A stretch of 64,000 nucleotides of DNA from Flavobacterium salmonis (GTDB lineage Bacteria; Bacteroidota; Bacteroidia; Flavobacteriales; Flavobacteriaceae): NCBI RefSeq assembly GCF_903819435.1, contig NZ_CAIJDP010000046.1:43781-107780 (forward strand), written 5' to 3'. This document shows positions 25,991-34,912 of this stretch, one piece after another (the first letter of the stretch is position 1; each line of letters starts with the position of its first letter). The position numbers were made by a program, and so were the translations under genes. The notes under the pieces are model-generated. The model had not been told where the DNA came from, searched no databases, and was given only the letters and a program-made list of their open reading frames with translations.

Positions 25991-28414
25991 ATGAATAAAA
26001 ATATTCTACAAAAAATAACAATTGTATTGGCATTGTCGCTTTTAGTTGCCTGTGCATCAAAAAGTAAAAACGCCAGAATCGTTGAAGATTTCAATCAAAA
26101 CTGGAATTTCAAATTAGGCGATCATCCAACGGCAATTCAACCTGATTTCAATACTTCCGATTGGAGAAATTTGCAATTGCCACACGACTGGAGTATTGAA
26201 GGTACTTTCGATAAAGACAGTAAAACCAAACAGGCACAGGCATTTTTGCCGGCAGGAAAAGGCTGGTACCGCAAAACATTTATACTTCCGGAAGATTGGA
26301 AGAACAAAAACGTTTCCATAGAATTTGACGGTGTTTTCAAAAACAGTGAAGTCTTCATCAACGGACATTCGTTAGGAATGCGCCCGAACGGATACATTTC
26401 ATTTACTTATGAATTGTCGCAATATCTGCATTTCGGAAAGGAAAACGTAATCGCCGTAAAAGTCGATAACGATGCACAGCCCAATTCAAGATGGTACACC
26501 GGTTCCGGAATTTACAGAAACGTGCGATTGGTGGCGAGCGAAAAACTGCACGTTGCGAAATGGGGAACGTATGTAACGACTCCGGAAGTTTCGGCAGAAA
26601 AAGCATCGGTTCGCTTGGAAGTAATGATTGAAAATAAAACCAATTCCGAAAAAGAATTTCAATTGGTAACTTCTATTTTGGATGCGAATAATAAAGAAGT
26701 CGCGAATGCTAAAACAACAGAGAAAATCGATGCGAATTCTAATGCAAAAAAAATCCACAATCTAAACGTAAACCAGCCAAAATTGTGGGATACCGAAAAT
26801 CCGAATCTGTACAAAATTGTCACTACGATTTACGAAAATTCAAAAGCAGTTGATAATTACGAAACACCTTTAGGATTTAGATTCTTCAATTTCGATGCTG
26901 AAAAAGGATTTTCATTAAATGGAAAACCAACCAAAATATTAGGCGTTTGCCTGCATCACGACAATGGAGCTTTGGGAGCTGTGGAGAACATTCACGCAGT
27001 CAAAAGAAAACTGAAAATCATGAAAGAAATGGGGGCCAATGCCATCCGAATGTCGCATAATCCGCATTCTTTAGAGATGATGCAGTTATGTGATGAAATG
27101 GGATTTATTGTTCAGGATGAATTTACTGATGTCTGGAAAAAGAAAAAAGTAACCAACGATTACCATAAAGACTGGGATGCGTGGCACAAACAGGACTTGG
27201 AAGATTTCATCAAAAGAGATCGAAATCATCCATCAGTAATTATGTGGAGTATCGGAAACGAAATCCGCGAACAATTTGACAGCACCGGAATTGCGATTAC
27301 CAGAGAACTGGCTCAAATCGTAAAATCGCTCGACACCACCCGTCCCGTTACGAGCGCTTTGACCGAGAATGTTATCGAGAAAAATTTCATTTACCAGTCG
27401 GGAGCTTTGGATTTGTTGGGATTCAATTACAAACACGAAGATTACAAAGACTTTCCGGTTCGTTTCAAAGGGCAAAAAATACTCGCATCCGAAAGTGTTT
27501 CGGCACTCGAAACCCGTGGACATTACGATTTTCCTTCGGATGGCATTAAGGCCTGGCCTCCAAAACACGGCGCCCCTTTTGACGGAAATGCAGACTGGAC
27601 CGTTTCGGCTTTCGATCAGGTACAATCCTATTGGGGAACAACGCATGAAATGAATTGGAAAACCATCAAAAAACAGGATTTTATGGCGGGAACTTTCATA
27701 TGGACAGGCTTCGATTATCTGGGCGAACCCGATCCGTATCCGTATCCGGCACGAAGTTCGTATTTCGGAATCGTAGATTTGGCGGGCTTTCCCAAGGATG
27801 TCTATTATATGTACCAAAGCGAATGGACGACCAAACCTGTTTTGCATCTTTTCCCACACTGGAACTGGCAAAAAGATCAGGAAGTCGATGTTTGGGCGTA
27901 TTACAACAATGCCGATGAAGTAGAATTGTTCTTAAACGGAAAATCTCTCGGAAAAAAATCAAAGCAAAATGATGATTTACATATTTCATGGCGCGTAAAA
28001 TTCGAACCCGGAACGATAAAGGCCATTTCCAGAAAAGACGGAAAAGTAGTTTTGGAAAAAGAAATTCATACTGCCGGAGCAGCTTCCAAAATTGATTTGA
28101 AAGTAAATAAATCAACTATCAAAAATGATACTTACGATTTGGTTTACGTCACCGTTTCGATCACAGATAAAGACGGAAATCTGGTTCCGAATGCCGATCA
28201 TAAAATCGATTTTGAAGTAACCGGAGGCGGTAAACTCGTTGGACTCGACAATGGTTATCAGGCCAATCTGGATTCTTTTAAAGCTTCATCCTACAAAGTG
28301 TTTAATGGAAAATGCATCGCCATCATCCAATCCAACGGGAAGAAAGAAAACATTCAGTTAAAAACTTCCACCGTAAACGGAATGTCAGCTACAATACTTG
28401 TAAAAGTAGAATAA
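25991..28414 (+). CDS. GH2 beta-galactosidase-type lipoprotein
   Basis: Retaining GH2 glycosidase, 807 residues from the ATG at 25991 (a TTG 21 bases upstream is rejected because it precedes the signal peptide). Lipobox LLVAC places it in a membrane, probably surface-exposed. Order: sugar-binding domain (LPHDWSIEG, KGWYRKTF), Ig-like domain, TIM barrel with acid/base Glu424 in SIGNEI and nucleophile Glu501 in ASESV, then DUF4982-type (NNADEVELFLNGKSLGKKS) and a final Ig-like domain. This layout is common among Bacteroidota beta-galactosidases. It is the last gene of the glycan cluster and is followed by a strong terminator. Confidence 0.92.
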   Translation: MNKNILQKITIVLALSLLVACASKSKNARIVEDFNQNWNFKLGDHPTAIQPDFNTSDWRNLQLPHDWSIEGTFDKDSKTKQAQAFLPAGKGWYRKTFILPEDWKNKNVSIEFDGVFKNSEVFINGHSLGMRPNGYISFTYELSQYLHFGKENVIAVKVDNDAQPNSRWYTGSGIYRNVRLVASEKLHVAKWGTYVTTPEVSAEKASVRLEVMIENKTNSEKEFQLVTSILDANNKEVANAKTTEKIDANSNAKKIHNLNVNQPKLWDTENPNLYKIVTTIYENSKAVDNYETPLGFRFFNFDAEKGFSLNGKPTKILGVCLHHDNGALGAVENIHAVKRKLKIMKEMGANAIRMSHNPHSLEMMQLCDEMGFIVQDEFTDVWKKKKVTNDYHKDWDAWHKQDLEDFIKRDRNHPSVIMWSIGNEIREQFDSTGIAITRELAQIVKSLDTTRPVTSALTENVIEKNFIYQSGALDLLGFNYKHEDYKDFPVRFKGQKILASESVSALETRGHYDFPSDGIKAWPPKHGAPFDGNADWTVSAFDQVQSYWGTTHEMNWKTIKKQDFMAGTFIWTGFDYLGEPDPYPYPARSSYFGIVDLAGFPKDVYYMYQSEWTTKPVLHLFPHWNWQKDQEVDVWAYYNNADEVELFLNGKSLGKKSKQNDDLHISWRVKFEPGTIKAISRKDGKVVLEKEIHTAGAASKIDLKVNKSTIKNDTYDLVYVTVSITDKDGNLVPNADHKIDFEVTGGGKLVGLDNGYQANLDSFKASSYKVFNGKCIAIIQSNGKKENIQLKTSTVNGMSATILVKVE

Positions 28415-28436
28415 GAACTTCAAAAAATAATTGTAT

Positions 28437-28469
28437 TCAAAACTCCATTAGCGATAATGGAGTTTTTTT
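28437..28469 (+). terminator. Rho-independent terminator of the glycan cluster
   Basis: ACTCCATTA / TAATGGAGT stem with a short GCGA-type loop and T7 tail. Nearly the same stem is reused at 30987 and, with a changed loop, at 41259. Confidence 0.9.
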
Positions 28470-28479
28470 ATGCCCGTCA

Positions 28480-28540
28480 TTTTGGCTAATCCAAACTCCA
28501 AAATGGCTAATTCTAAGGTTGTACTTCGGCTGATCTTTGC
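28480..28540 (+). promoter_or_regulatory. Direct-repeat operator and -7 box before the SDR operon
   Basis: TTTTGGCTAATCC (28480) and AAATGGCTAATTC (28501) share TGGCTAAT and lie exactly 21 bp apart, the two-turn spacing usual for AraC-family regulators. A TTTGC-ending -7-like box (TGATCTTTGC, 28531-28540) follows 19 bp later. The operon encodes an AraC-family protein, so autoregulation is likely. Confidence 0.6.
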
Positions 28541-28565
28541 ATTATAAATTTAAAACAATCAAAAA

Positions 28566-29372
28566 ATGCAAAAAACAATTTTTATTACAGGAGCTTCATC
28601 AGGATTAGGGAAATCAACAGCAAAATTATTTCAAAGCAAAGGCTGGCAGGTAATCGCCACCATGCGTAATCCCGAAAAAGAAACCGAATTAAATCAATTA
28701 GAAAATGTAATTCTACTTCCGCTTGACGTTTCAAATTCAGGTCAAATAAAAGCAACAATCAAAAATGTCACAGAGAAATATACTGTTGATGTCGTGTTGA
28801 ACAATGCCGGATATGGTTTAATTGGTGCTTTAGAATCTTTGAAAGAAGAACAAATCGAACGTCAGATTGAGACCAATTTATTGGGCGTTATTAAAGTTTC
28901 AAAAGCTTTTGTATCTCACTTTCGTGAAAAGAAAAGCGGCACTTTTATTAATGTGACTTCAACTTTCGGATTAATGGGTTTTCCGACTTGTTCGATTTAC
29001 AGCGCTACCAAATTTGCGGTTGATGGTTTTTCTGAAAGTTTAGCGTCTGAATTAGTTCAATTTGGAATTCAGGTAAAAGTAGTCGCTCCCGGCGGAATGC
29101 AGACTGATTTTGCTGTGCGATCTATGGAAGTTGGACAACATCCTGCTTATGAAAAACTAACGGCTGAAGTTAGCAAAGGTTACAGCGCAGAAAAACTGGA
29201 GAATTACACCAAAGCCGAAGATGTTGCCCAAATTATCTACCAAGCGGCAACTGACAATAAAAACCAACTGCGATATGTTGCCGGGAATGATGCCAATGCT
29301 TTGTATGATGAACGTTTGAAATTGGGTGCCGAAACGCAGGTGCAAAATATCAAAACAATGTTTACTTTTTAA
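28566..29372 (+). CDS. Short-chain dehydrogenase/reductase
   Basis: Classical SDR oxidoreductase, 268 residues, cytoplasmic, NAD(P)-dependent. Cofactor loop TGASSGLG at residues 7-14, NNAG at about 79, catalytic Ser in NVTSTFG and the YxxxK pair in YSATK. The Arg in TMRNP just after beta2 suggests NADP. Substrate unknown. First gene of a four-gene operon (12, 18 and 3 bp gaps) with an ABM-like protein, an AraC-type regulator and a MazG-like protein, behind a direct-repeat operator. SDR plus AraC pairs often respond to small aldehydes or ketones, but nothing here fixes the inducer. Confidence 0.92.
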   Translation: MQKTIFITGASSGLGKSTAKLFQSKGWQVIATMRNPEKETELNQLENVILLPLDVSNSGQIKATIKNVTEKYTVDVVLNNAGYGLIGALESLKEEQIERQIETNLLGVIKVSKAFVSHFREKKSGTFINVTSTFGLMGFPTCSIYSATKFAVDGFSESLASELVQFGIQVKVVAPGGMQTDFAVRSMEVGQHPAYEKLTAEVSKGYSAEKLENYTKAEDVAQIIYQAATDNKNQLRYVAGNDANALYDERLKLGAETQVQNIKTMFTF

Positions 29373-29384
29373 TTTTAGAATCAC

Positions 29385-29690
29385 ATGAAAAATAAAGCGA
29401 TAGAATTGACTACTTTTAAACTGAATGGTTTTACGACGCAACAATTTATTGATGCGAATGTCGAAATTGATGCATTTTTAAAACGACAAACAGGATTTTG
29501 TTCCAGAACTATTTTCGAATTAAAAAAAGGTATTGTGTACGATATGCTCGTTTGGGATAGTACAGAAGATGGAACCAATGCCATGCACAAATTAATGTCG
29601 GAACTTAGTGATTCTGTTGTTCACGACATGATCGATCAAAGTACCGTGAGCTGGAATATTACGCCAGTAGAACATTTCGTAAATTTGTAA
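29385..29690 (+). CDS. ABM-like dimeric alpha/beta-barrel protein
   Basis: Small cytoplasmic protein of 101 residues with no catalytic motif. The pattern (strand IELTTFKL, helix TTQQFIDANVEIDAFLKRQ, strand FCSRTIFEL, strand VYDMLVWDS, helix GTNAMHKLM) fits a ferredoxin-like ABM fold as found in small monooxygenases and dimeric barrel proteins. It lies 12 bp after the SDR gene. It may be a partner or detoxifying enzyme for the SDR product; the call rests on fold pattern only. A second protein of this general type is at 41505. Confidence 0.6.
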   Translation: MKNKAIELTTFKLNGFTTQQFIDANVEIDAFLKRQTGFCSRTIFELKKGIVYDMLVWDSTEDGTNAMHKLMSELSDSVVHDMIDQSTVSWNITPVEHFVNL

Positions 29691-29708
29691 AACAATCGTA
29701 CTTCAAAA

Positions 29709-30623
29709 ATGAAAAATCAGCCTAAAATATTCCAGTCCATATCAGAATTGCATAAAGCGATGGGACAGCCAAAACCCATGCATCCGCTAATTAGTGTTTT
29801 GGATTATGGCAAAGCGATTTTTGATCCAAAGGATTTTGAGCAGGGCATCATTTTAGATTTTTACAAGATATCTTTTAAAACTAATTTCTCCGGAAAATTG
29901 CGTTACGGACATGGTTTCTATGATTTTGAAGAAGGCGGAATGTCATTTGTGGCACCCGGACAAATTTTAAAAATGCATGAAGAAGAAGCCGATTACAGCG
30001 GCATGTCATTAAATATTCATCCTGATTTTATTCGACCTTATACTTTAAATGAAAATATTAAAAAGTATGGTTTTTTCTCGTATTCTGCTGCCGAAGCTTT
30101 GTATTTATCAGAGAAAGAAAAGGAAACAATTTTGGCTGTTTTTGCTAATATTCAGGACGAACTCGATCAGCGAATTGACAATTTTAGTCAGGACGTAATT
30201 ATTTCGCAATTAGAGCTTTTGCTGAATTACAGCAATCGTTTTTACAACAGGCAGTTTATTACCCGAAAAGCAGTTAATAACGATGTGCTTTCTAAACTCG
30301 AAAACCTGCTCGAAGATTATTTTAATACCGAAAAACCGCTTGAAAATGGTTTGCCAACGGTACAATTTGTGGCAGATGAACTGCAATTGTCATCCAGATA
30401 TCTGAGCGATTTATTGCGAAGTGTTTCGGGGCAAAATACACAACAGTTTATTCATGATAAACTGATCGAAAAAGCAAAAGAATACATTGCAAAAGGAACC
30501 TTGTCTATTTCTGAAATTGCTTATAAACTTGGGTTTGAGCATCCGCAATCGTTCAATAAATTGTTTAAGAAAAAGACAAATGTAAGTCCGGTTGCTTTTC
30601 AGGAATTATTCAATAAAAATTAA
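29709..30623 (+). CDS. AraC-family transcriptional regulator
   Basis: 304 residues. The N-terminal 170 residues contain a cupin-like sensing region (YGHGFYDFEEGGMSFVAPGQ). The C-terminal 100 residues hold the double helix-turn-helix: VQFVADELQLSSRYLSDLLRS as the first and ISEIAYKLGFEHPQSFNKLFK as the second, the classical AraC signature. It is third in the operon that begins with the SDR gene, and probably binds the 21-bp-spaced repeats at 28480. The inducer is unknown. Confidence 0.93.
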   Translation: MKNQPKIFQSISELHKAMGQPKPMHPLISVLDYGKAIFDPKDFEQGIILDFYKISFKTNFSGKLRYGHGFYDFEEGGMSFVAPGQILKMHEEEADYSGMSLNIHPDFIRPYTLNENIKKYGFFSYSAAEALYLSEKEKETILAVFANIQDELDQRIDNFSQDVIISQLELLLNYSNRFYNRQFITRKAVNNDVLSKLENLLEDYFNTEKPLENGLPTVQFVADELQLSSRYLSDLLRSVSGQNTQQFIHDKLIEKAKEYIAKGTLSISEIAYKLGFEHPQSFNKLFKKKTNVSPVAFQELFNKN

Positions 30624-30626
30624 ATT

Positions 30627-30947
30627 ATGGCATCAATAAATTTTGAACAATTAAAAGAACGTTCTTTAAAAATAAGAGCAAAATATCGTGAACTTGAACT
30701 TACACATCACGGCAGCGAATGGACGGTTGAAGAAGATGCTTTGGCTTTTTTAACCGATGCAGGTTTGGTTGGACGTCACGTAATGTCTCAGCAAGAAAGA
30801 TGGCCTAAAGGTAATACAGAAGAAGAACTGAAACATAAATTAGGCGAATCTATTTGGTGGCTTACCGTTTTAGCCGAAAGAATGAATATCAATATTGAAG
30901 AAGCAACGGAAGAATTTTTAACTAAAACAGAAGAATTGTTTGAGTAA
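30627..30947 (+). CDS. MazG-like nucleotide pyrophosphohydrolase family protein
   Basis: 106 residues, all-helical, with the pattern of small MazG-like proteins: WTVEEDALAFLTDAGLVGRHVM then KHKLGESIWWLTVLAERMNINIEEA. Key metal-binding acids of the EExxE/ExxD arrangement appear in part (E in the EEDA segment and E in KLGES, where active enzymes usually carry ELGD), so activity is uncertain. It starts 3 bp after the AraC gene. It may clean damaged nucleotides or act on another phosphorylated metabolite. Confidence 0.7.
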   Translation: MASINFEQLKERSLKIRAKYRELELTHHGSEWTVEEDALAFLTDAGLVGRHVMSQQERWPKGNTEEELKHKLGESIWWLTVLAERMNINIEEATEEFLTKTEELFE

Positions 30948-30986
30948 TACGTTTGATTGATTTTCTTCGATTTAGATGAACAAATC

Positions 30987-31019
30987 AAAAAGCTCCATTA
31001 GCGATAATGGAGTTTTTTT
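30987..31019 (+). terminator. Rho-independent terminator of the SDR operon
   Basis: GCTCCATTA-GCGA-TAATGGAGT followed by T7; the same stem and loop as the terminator at 28437, indicating copying or a widely used terminator cassette. Confidence 0.88.
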
Positions 31020-31039
31020 GTGGAATCTAGTTTGTTATT

Positions 31040-31130
31040 TGGGCATATCCCTACGGGTCGGGCTGTCCATTATATCTTTTCTTTTCCTAAAGAAGGAAAA
31101 GAAAAGGATGCCATTTCCATCCCTTATGCG
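31040..31130 (+). repeat. Extragenic palindromic element, family C copy 4
   Basis: GGGCATATCCCTACGGGTCGG at the left, CCATCCCTTATGCG at the right, and a perfect 13-bp inner stem CTTTTCTTTTCCT / AGGAAAAGAAAAG. Placed directly downstream of a terminator, as is copy 5 at 41308. Confidence 0.8.
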
Positions 31131-31160
31131 GGAGTTGGTTTCAGAAGATGTTAATTTTTA

Positions 31161-31194
31161 ATATACAAATTTGTATATATACAAATTTGTATAT
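31161..31194. promoter_or_regulatory. Double 18-bp palindrome upstream of ATPase pair
   Basis: ATATACAAATTTGTATAT occurs twice (31161-31178 and 31177-31194), each copy a perfect palindrome, overlapping by two bases with centres 16 bp apart. It ends 27 bp before the first ATPase gene, in the promoter zone. This is the form of an operator for a dimeric repressor or activator; no regulator gene is adjacent. Confidence 0.7.
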
Positions 31195-31221
31195 ATATTT
31201 GTCTGAAATAAAAAATGTAAT

Positions 31222-32394
31222 ATGATAAATAATATAACTGGTTCTCCTGTAGAAGGCAACAATTTTTTTGGAAGAGAAAAGGAATTAGAATATGTATGGA
31301 AACATATTCAAAAAGGAAATTCAATAATACTATCTGCTCCTAGAAGGGTTGGGAAATCTTCTTTAGCAAAAAAAATAATAACGCAGGCTCATGCTGCAGG
31401 TTGGAATACTTTGGAAATTAATCTGGAAGAAATTAAATCTGAAGAAGGCTTTTTAAAAGTCTTTATTAAGGAATTACAAAAGCAGGATTGGTGGGAAAAA
31501 GCAAAAAGTACTTCTTCCGATTTAATTGAGTCATTACTATCTGGAATTAAACTGTCAGGAGAAGTATTTGGTGTAAAAGGGAGTTTTGAATACCAAAAAG
31601 AAAAAGAGGATTCATATGATAATTTAAAAAAGTTACTTAATCATGGAGAAGAAACATTAATAATGGTTGATGAACTAACAGTATTATTAAATAGTTTTAT
31701 AGAAAGCGATCCTGTTAATGGAAAGAAAAATGCTGAATTCTTTTTGAACTGGTTAAGAAGCTTTAGACAAATTTCAGGAACTAAAATTCATTGGATATTT
31801 TGTAGTTCAATAGGGATAGATAATTTTACAAGTCAACATAATTTGAGTCATACATTTAATGATGTTGATCCTTATTCAATTGGGGCATTTAAAAGAGAAA
31901 AGGCTAAAGAACTGCTATTTGAATTAGCAAAATCAGATCAAATTGTACTTTCCGAAGAAATAATTGATTATAAATTGGATAAGTTAGGATGGTTACTTCC
32001 GTATTTTATACAGATTTTATTTTTTAAATTCTATCATTTAGTACAGGTTGAAGATAAAGAAATTACAAATCAAACTGTTGACGAAGCATACAATTTATTA
32101 ATAAGCGAAAAACATCTGAACACTTGGGAAGAAAGATTGCAAGAGTACAATGAACTGGAAAATTATGCTCGAGAATTGCTGAAAAGACTTTCAATTAATA
32201 AACAAGGAGAGAGTAGAAGTGTTCTTGTTTCTTTTTTAAATACTAAAATTAATGATCCTGAAAAGGCGGATTCAACTTTAAGTAAGCTTCTTTATATGTT
32301 GCAAAACGATGGTTATTTAATTGAAGAAGAATTAAAGTATAGTTTTCGCTCTCCGCTGTTAAGAGATTTTTGGTATAATAGATTTTCGAAATAA
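31222..32394 (+). CDS. P-loop ATPase, STAND/archaeal-ATPase-like
   Basis: 390-residue cytoplasmic ATPase. It opens NNFFGREKELEYVWKHI, the entry motif of STAND and Orc/Cdc6-like ATPases, followed by Walker A APRRVGKSS at residues 39-47 and Walker B TLIMVDEL near 145-152. WIFCSS further on is a sensor-1-like strand. The C-terminal third is a winged-helix-like region (LLYMLQNDGYLIEEE, FRSPLLRDFWYNR). Its stop codon overlaps the start of a second ATPase gene by one base, so the two are translationally coupled and probably work together. Plausible roles are regulation or anti-phage defence; no effector domain is evident. Confidence 0.82.
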   Translation: MINNITGSPVEGNNFFGREKELEYVWKHIQKGNSIILSAPRRVGKSSLAKKIITQAHAAGWNTLEINLEEIKSEEGFLKVFIKELQKQDWWEKAKSTSSDLIESLLSGIKLSGEVFGVKGSFEYQKEKEDSYDNLKKLLNHGEETLIMVDELTVLLNSFIESDPVNGKKNAEFFLNWLRSFRQISGTKIHWIFCSSIGIDNFTSQHNLSHTFNDVDPYSIGAFKREKAKELLFELAKSDQIVLSEEIIDYKLDKLGWLLPYFIQILFFKFYHLVQVEDKEITNQTVDEAYNLLISEKHLNTWEERLQEYNELENYARELLKRLSINKQGESRSVLVSFLNTKINDPEKADSTLSKLLYMLQNDGYLIEEELKYSFRSPLLRDFWYNRFSK

Positions 32395-34853
32395 TGGATA
32401 AAGTAAAACACATATCATTAAGTCAGTTAGCCTTATATAATCCGCAGAGATTGGATGATGACACAGTTCAAAATTTGTTTGTAGTAAGACAAAAATACTT
32501 TCAGCTATTGATGGATAAAATCAATAAAGAAAAACCAAATAGCATTCCCCAGCATTATTTGTTTATTGGTCAGAGGGGAATGGGGAAAAGCACTTTATTG
32601 AAAAGAATAGAAGTGGAATTGAGAAAGAATGATTCCAAGTTTATTCCGCTACTTTTTCCGGAAGAACAATACAACCTAAATAATTTATCAGAATTCTGGC
32701 TGAACAGTTTAGATGCTTTAGCCGATGTTTTGGAGTTGCTAAAAATGAAAGAGGAAGTTAGGTTAATTGACTCAAAAGTTAAAGAATTGGGCAGTATTAA
32801 AGATGATGAAGAATTAGCAACACAAGCTTTTCAATTTTTGATTGAAATGTCAAAAAAAATTAAAAAAAGACCTGTGTTGTTAATCGATAATATGAGTTTT
32901 ATTTTTGATAGATTAGACAAAAGTGAACAACATAAATTGCGTGCATGGTTGATGCAAAATGAAGCGCCAATTCTTATTGGAGCGAGTGCTGTAGAAATTG
33001 AAGAAACTTTTAATTATGGTGCGCCTTTTTATGATGCTTTTCAGATTAGTTACCTAAATAAATTGAGTTTTGAAGAGCTTCTGGATATTTTAAATAATCT
33101 GGCAAAATTGACCAATGCGCAGGAAATTTTAGCAAATATTCATGAAGAGATTGCTCGCCTAAAAACTATACATCAGCTTACAGGAGGCAATCCAAGAACA
33201 GCTGTAATGCTTTTTAAAATTATCGTTAAAGGATTTTCCAAAGAAATTAATGACGATTTGGAAGCATTATTAGATGAGATAACACCGTTGTATAAAGCTA
33301 GATTTGAAGAGTTATCTGTACAAATGCAGATTATTGTTGATGCAATAGCTTTACATTGGGATCCAATGAATCTGGAACAACTGAGAGCCGAAACCAGATT
33401 GGAAAACGGTCAACTTTCACCTCAATTAAAAAGATTAGTGGAATTAGGCTGGCTAGAAAAATTAGATGCTTATAAAGCTAAAGGAAGCGCTTATCAAATT
33501 AGTGAACGATTTTTTAATATCTGGTTTTTAATGCGCCGAAGCAGCCGTAGACAAAAGAAAGAATTGTATTGTTTGTCTAAGTTTTTGGAAACTTTTTATG
33601 GTGATGATTTGCATACAATGGCTAAAAATAGTTTATCAATCGAAAGTAGAAGTTTGAATCATATTACATATAATTTAGCGATGGCAGAAGTTGTAAAAGA
33701 TAAAGATTTGAAAAAACTACTTACGGATAAATGTTATAAAGATTTAAAAGATGAAGCAAAAGAAAACCCTAATATATACGAACAATTTGGTTTAGAGAAT
33801 GATGTTAATATAGTTAACGAAATGAATCAAGAATATCTTAACGCTGAAAAGCAGTTATTAAAAGAAATTGAAGCAAATGAGAATAATGCTGAAGCTTGGT
33901 TTAATTTGGCTAATATTTATCAAGTTTTAAAGAAAAATCTAGATTCTAAAAAAGCATATTTGAAAACAATTGAATTAAATGACAAAATTGGAGGAGCATG
34001 GAATAATTTAGGAAATCTTTATTGGCATGAATTTTTACTACCTGATAAAGCAGAGGAAGCATATTTAAAATCAATAGAAATTGATAAAAATTGTATTGAT
34101 CCATTTTTTAATTTAGCCTTGTTATATCATTCAGATTTAGGTAAATATCAAGAAGCTGAAGAACTATATTTAGCTGTTATTAAAATGAATGTGAACGATT
34201 TAGATGCTTGGAATAATTTAGGCTTATTGTATATGCTAAACTTGCAAAATTATGATAAAGCAGAGAATGCATATTTAAAGGTTATTGATATTAATCCAAA
34301 TAATTCTGCCGTTTGGAATATTCTGGGGAATTTATACCAAGACCATTTTCAGAATTATGATAAAGCTGAAAAAGCATATAAAAAAGCAATCGAATTAAAA
34401 TTAGATTCGAGCGTACCAAAATATAATTTAGTATTCTTGTATAGAGACAAAATGAACAGGTATGTTGAAGCTCATGAATATTTTAGTAAATTGGAAATTG
34501 ATGAAAAAGTTGCAGATAGTTATTGGTTAAATAAAACTTTGTTTGAATTGTATAATAGAAATGAAGGTATTGCAAAAGAATATGTAGAAAAAGCATTTAG
34601 CAAATTAGAGTTGTGTCTTCCATTTACTACTCAAGATGATTGGTGGCGTTTTGGATCTGTTACTGTAAAATTAGGATATGGTAATTGGTTTTTATCTATT
34701 CTTGAAGAAAATGGATTTGATACAATTTTAGCACCATATTATGTAGCCATAAAAGCATTAACTGAAAAAGATAGCGAAGGTTATCTAAATAGTAAAGCAG
34801 TAGAAATACGGGATCCGGCAAGAAAAATAATGGAGATAATGGAAAAGTATTAA
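32394..34853 (+). CDS. P-loop ATPase with C-terminal tetratricopeptide repeats
   Basis: 819 residues. Walker A GQRGMGKST at 59-67; the Walker B strand reads PVLLIDNMSFIF with Asn after Asp, where most AAA/STAND enzymes have Glu, so hydrolysis could be weak. A winged-helix region near 330-390 (LKRLVELGWLEKL) ends the ATPase module. From about 470 to 680 run TPR units of 34-37 residues with recurring AWNNLG, AEEAYLK and DKAEKAYKKAIEL phrases. The C-terminal 120 residues are unassigned. TPRs normally bind protein partners, perhaps the coupled ATPase or a sensor target. Start is the ATG overlapping the preceding stop. Confidence 0.85.
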   Translation: MDKVKHISLSQLALYNPQRLDDDTVQNLFVVRQKYFQLLMDKINKEKPNSIPQHYLFIGQRGMGKSTLLKRIEVELRKNDSKFIPLLFPEEQYNLNNLSEFWLNSLDALADVLELLKMKEEVRLIDSKVKELGSIKDDEELATQAFQFLIEMSKKIKKRPVLLIDNMSFIFDRLDKSEQHKLRAWLMQNEAPILIGASAVEIEETFNYGAPFYDAFQISYLNKLSFEELLDILNNLAKLTNAQEILANIHEEIARLKTIHQLTGGNPRTAVMLFKIIVKGFSKEINDDLEALLDEITPLYKARFEELSVQMQIIVDAIALHWDPMNLEQLRAETRLENGQLSPQLKRLVELGWLEKLDAYKAKGSAYQISERFFNIWFLMRRSSRRQKKELYCLSKFLETFYGDDLHTMAKNSLSIESRSLNHITYNLAMAEVVKDKDLKKLLTDKCYKDLKDEAKENPNIYEQFGLENDVNIVNEMNQEYLNAEKQLLKEIEANENNAEAWFNLANIYQVLKKNLDSKKAYLKTIELNDKIGGAWNNLGNLYWHEFLLPDKAEEAYLKSIEIDKNCIDPFFNLALLYHSDLGKYQEAEELYLAVIKMNVNDLDAWNNLGLLYMLNLQNYDKAENAYLKVIDINPNNSAVWNILGNLYQDHFQNYDKAEKAYKKAIELKLDSSVPKYNLVFLYRDKMNRYVEAHEYFSKLEIDEKVADSYWLNKTLFELYNRNEGIAKEYVEKAFSKLELCLPFTTQDDWWRFGSVTVKLGYGNWFLSILEENGFDTILAPYYVAIKALTEKDSEGYLNSKAVEIRDPARKIMEIMEKY

Positions 34854-34867
34854 TCAAATTTTAAATC

Positions 34868-34894
34868 AAAACCTCATTTTAATTTAATGAGGTT
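34868..34894. terminator. Hairpin between convergent genes, likely bidirectional terminator
   Basis: AAACCTCATT / AATGAGGTTT stem in the 59-bp gap between the TPR-ATPase (plus) and the MFS gene (minus). The T tract is short on both strands. Confidence 0.6.
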
Positions 34895-34912
34895 TCGTGT
34901 TTACCCTCAAAA

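Noticed and set aside
27233..27871. 212-codon minus-strand frame
   Set aside because: Lies wholly opposite the GH2 gene at 25991 and has no recognisable protein features.
707..28414. Ulvan utilisation locus
   Set aside because: Rhamnosidases and GH2 enzymes would fit, but there is no sulfatase or ulvan lyase in the window.
30976..31161. 61-codon plus-strand frame
   Set aside because: Covers a terminator and repeat C4.
31222..34853. Toxin-antitoxin module
   Set aside because: Both proteins are large ATPases without a toxin domain, and neither has an antitoxin-type DNA-binding domain.
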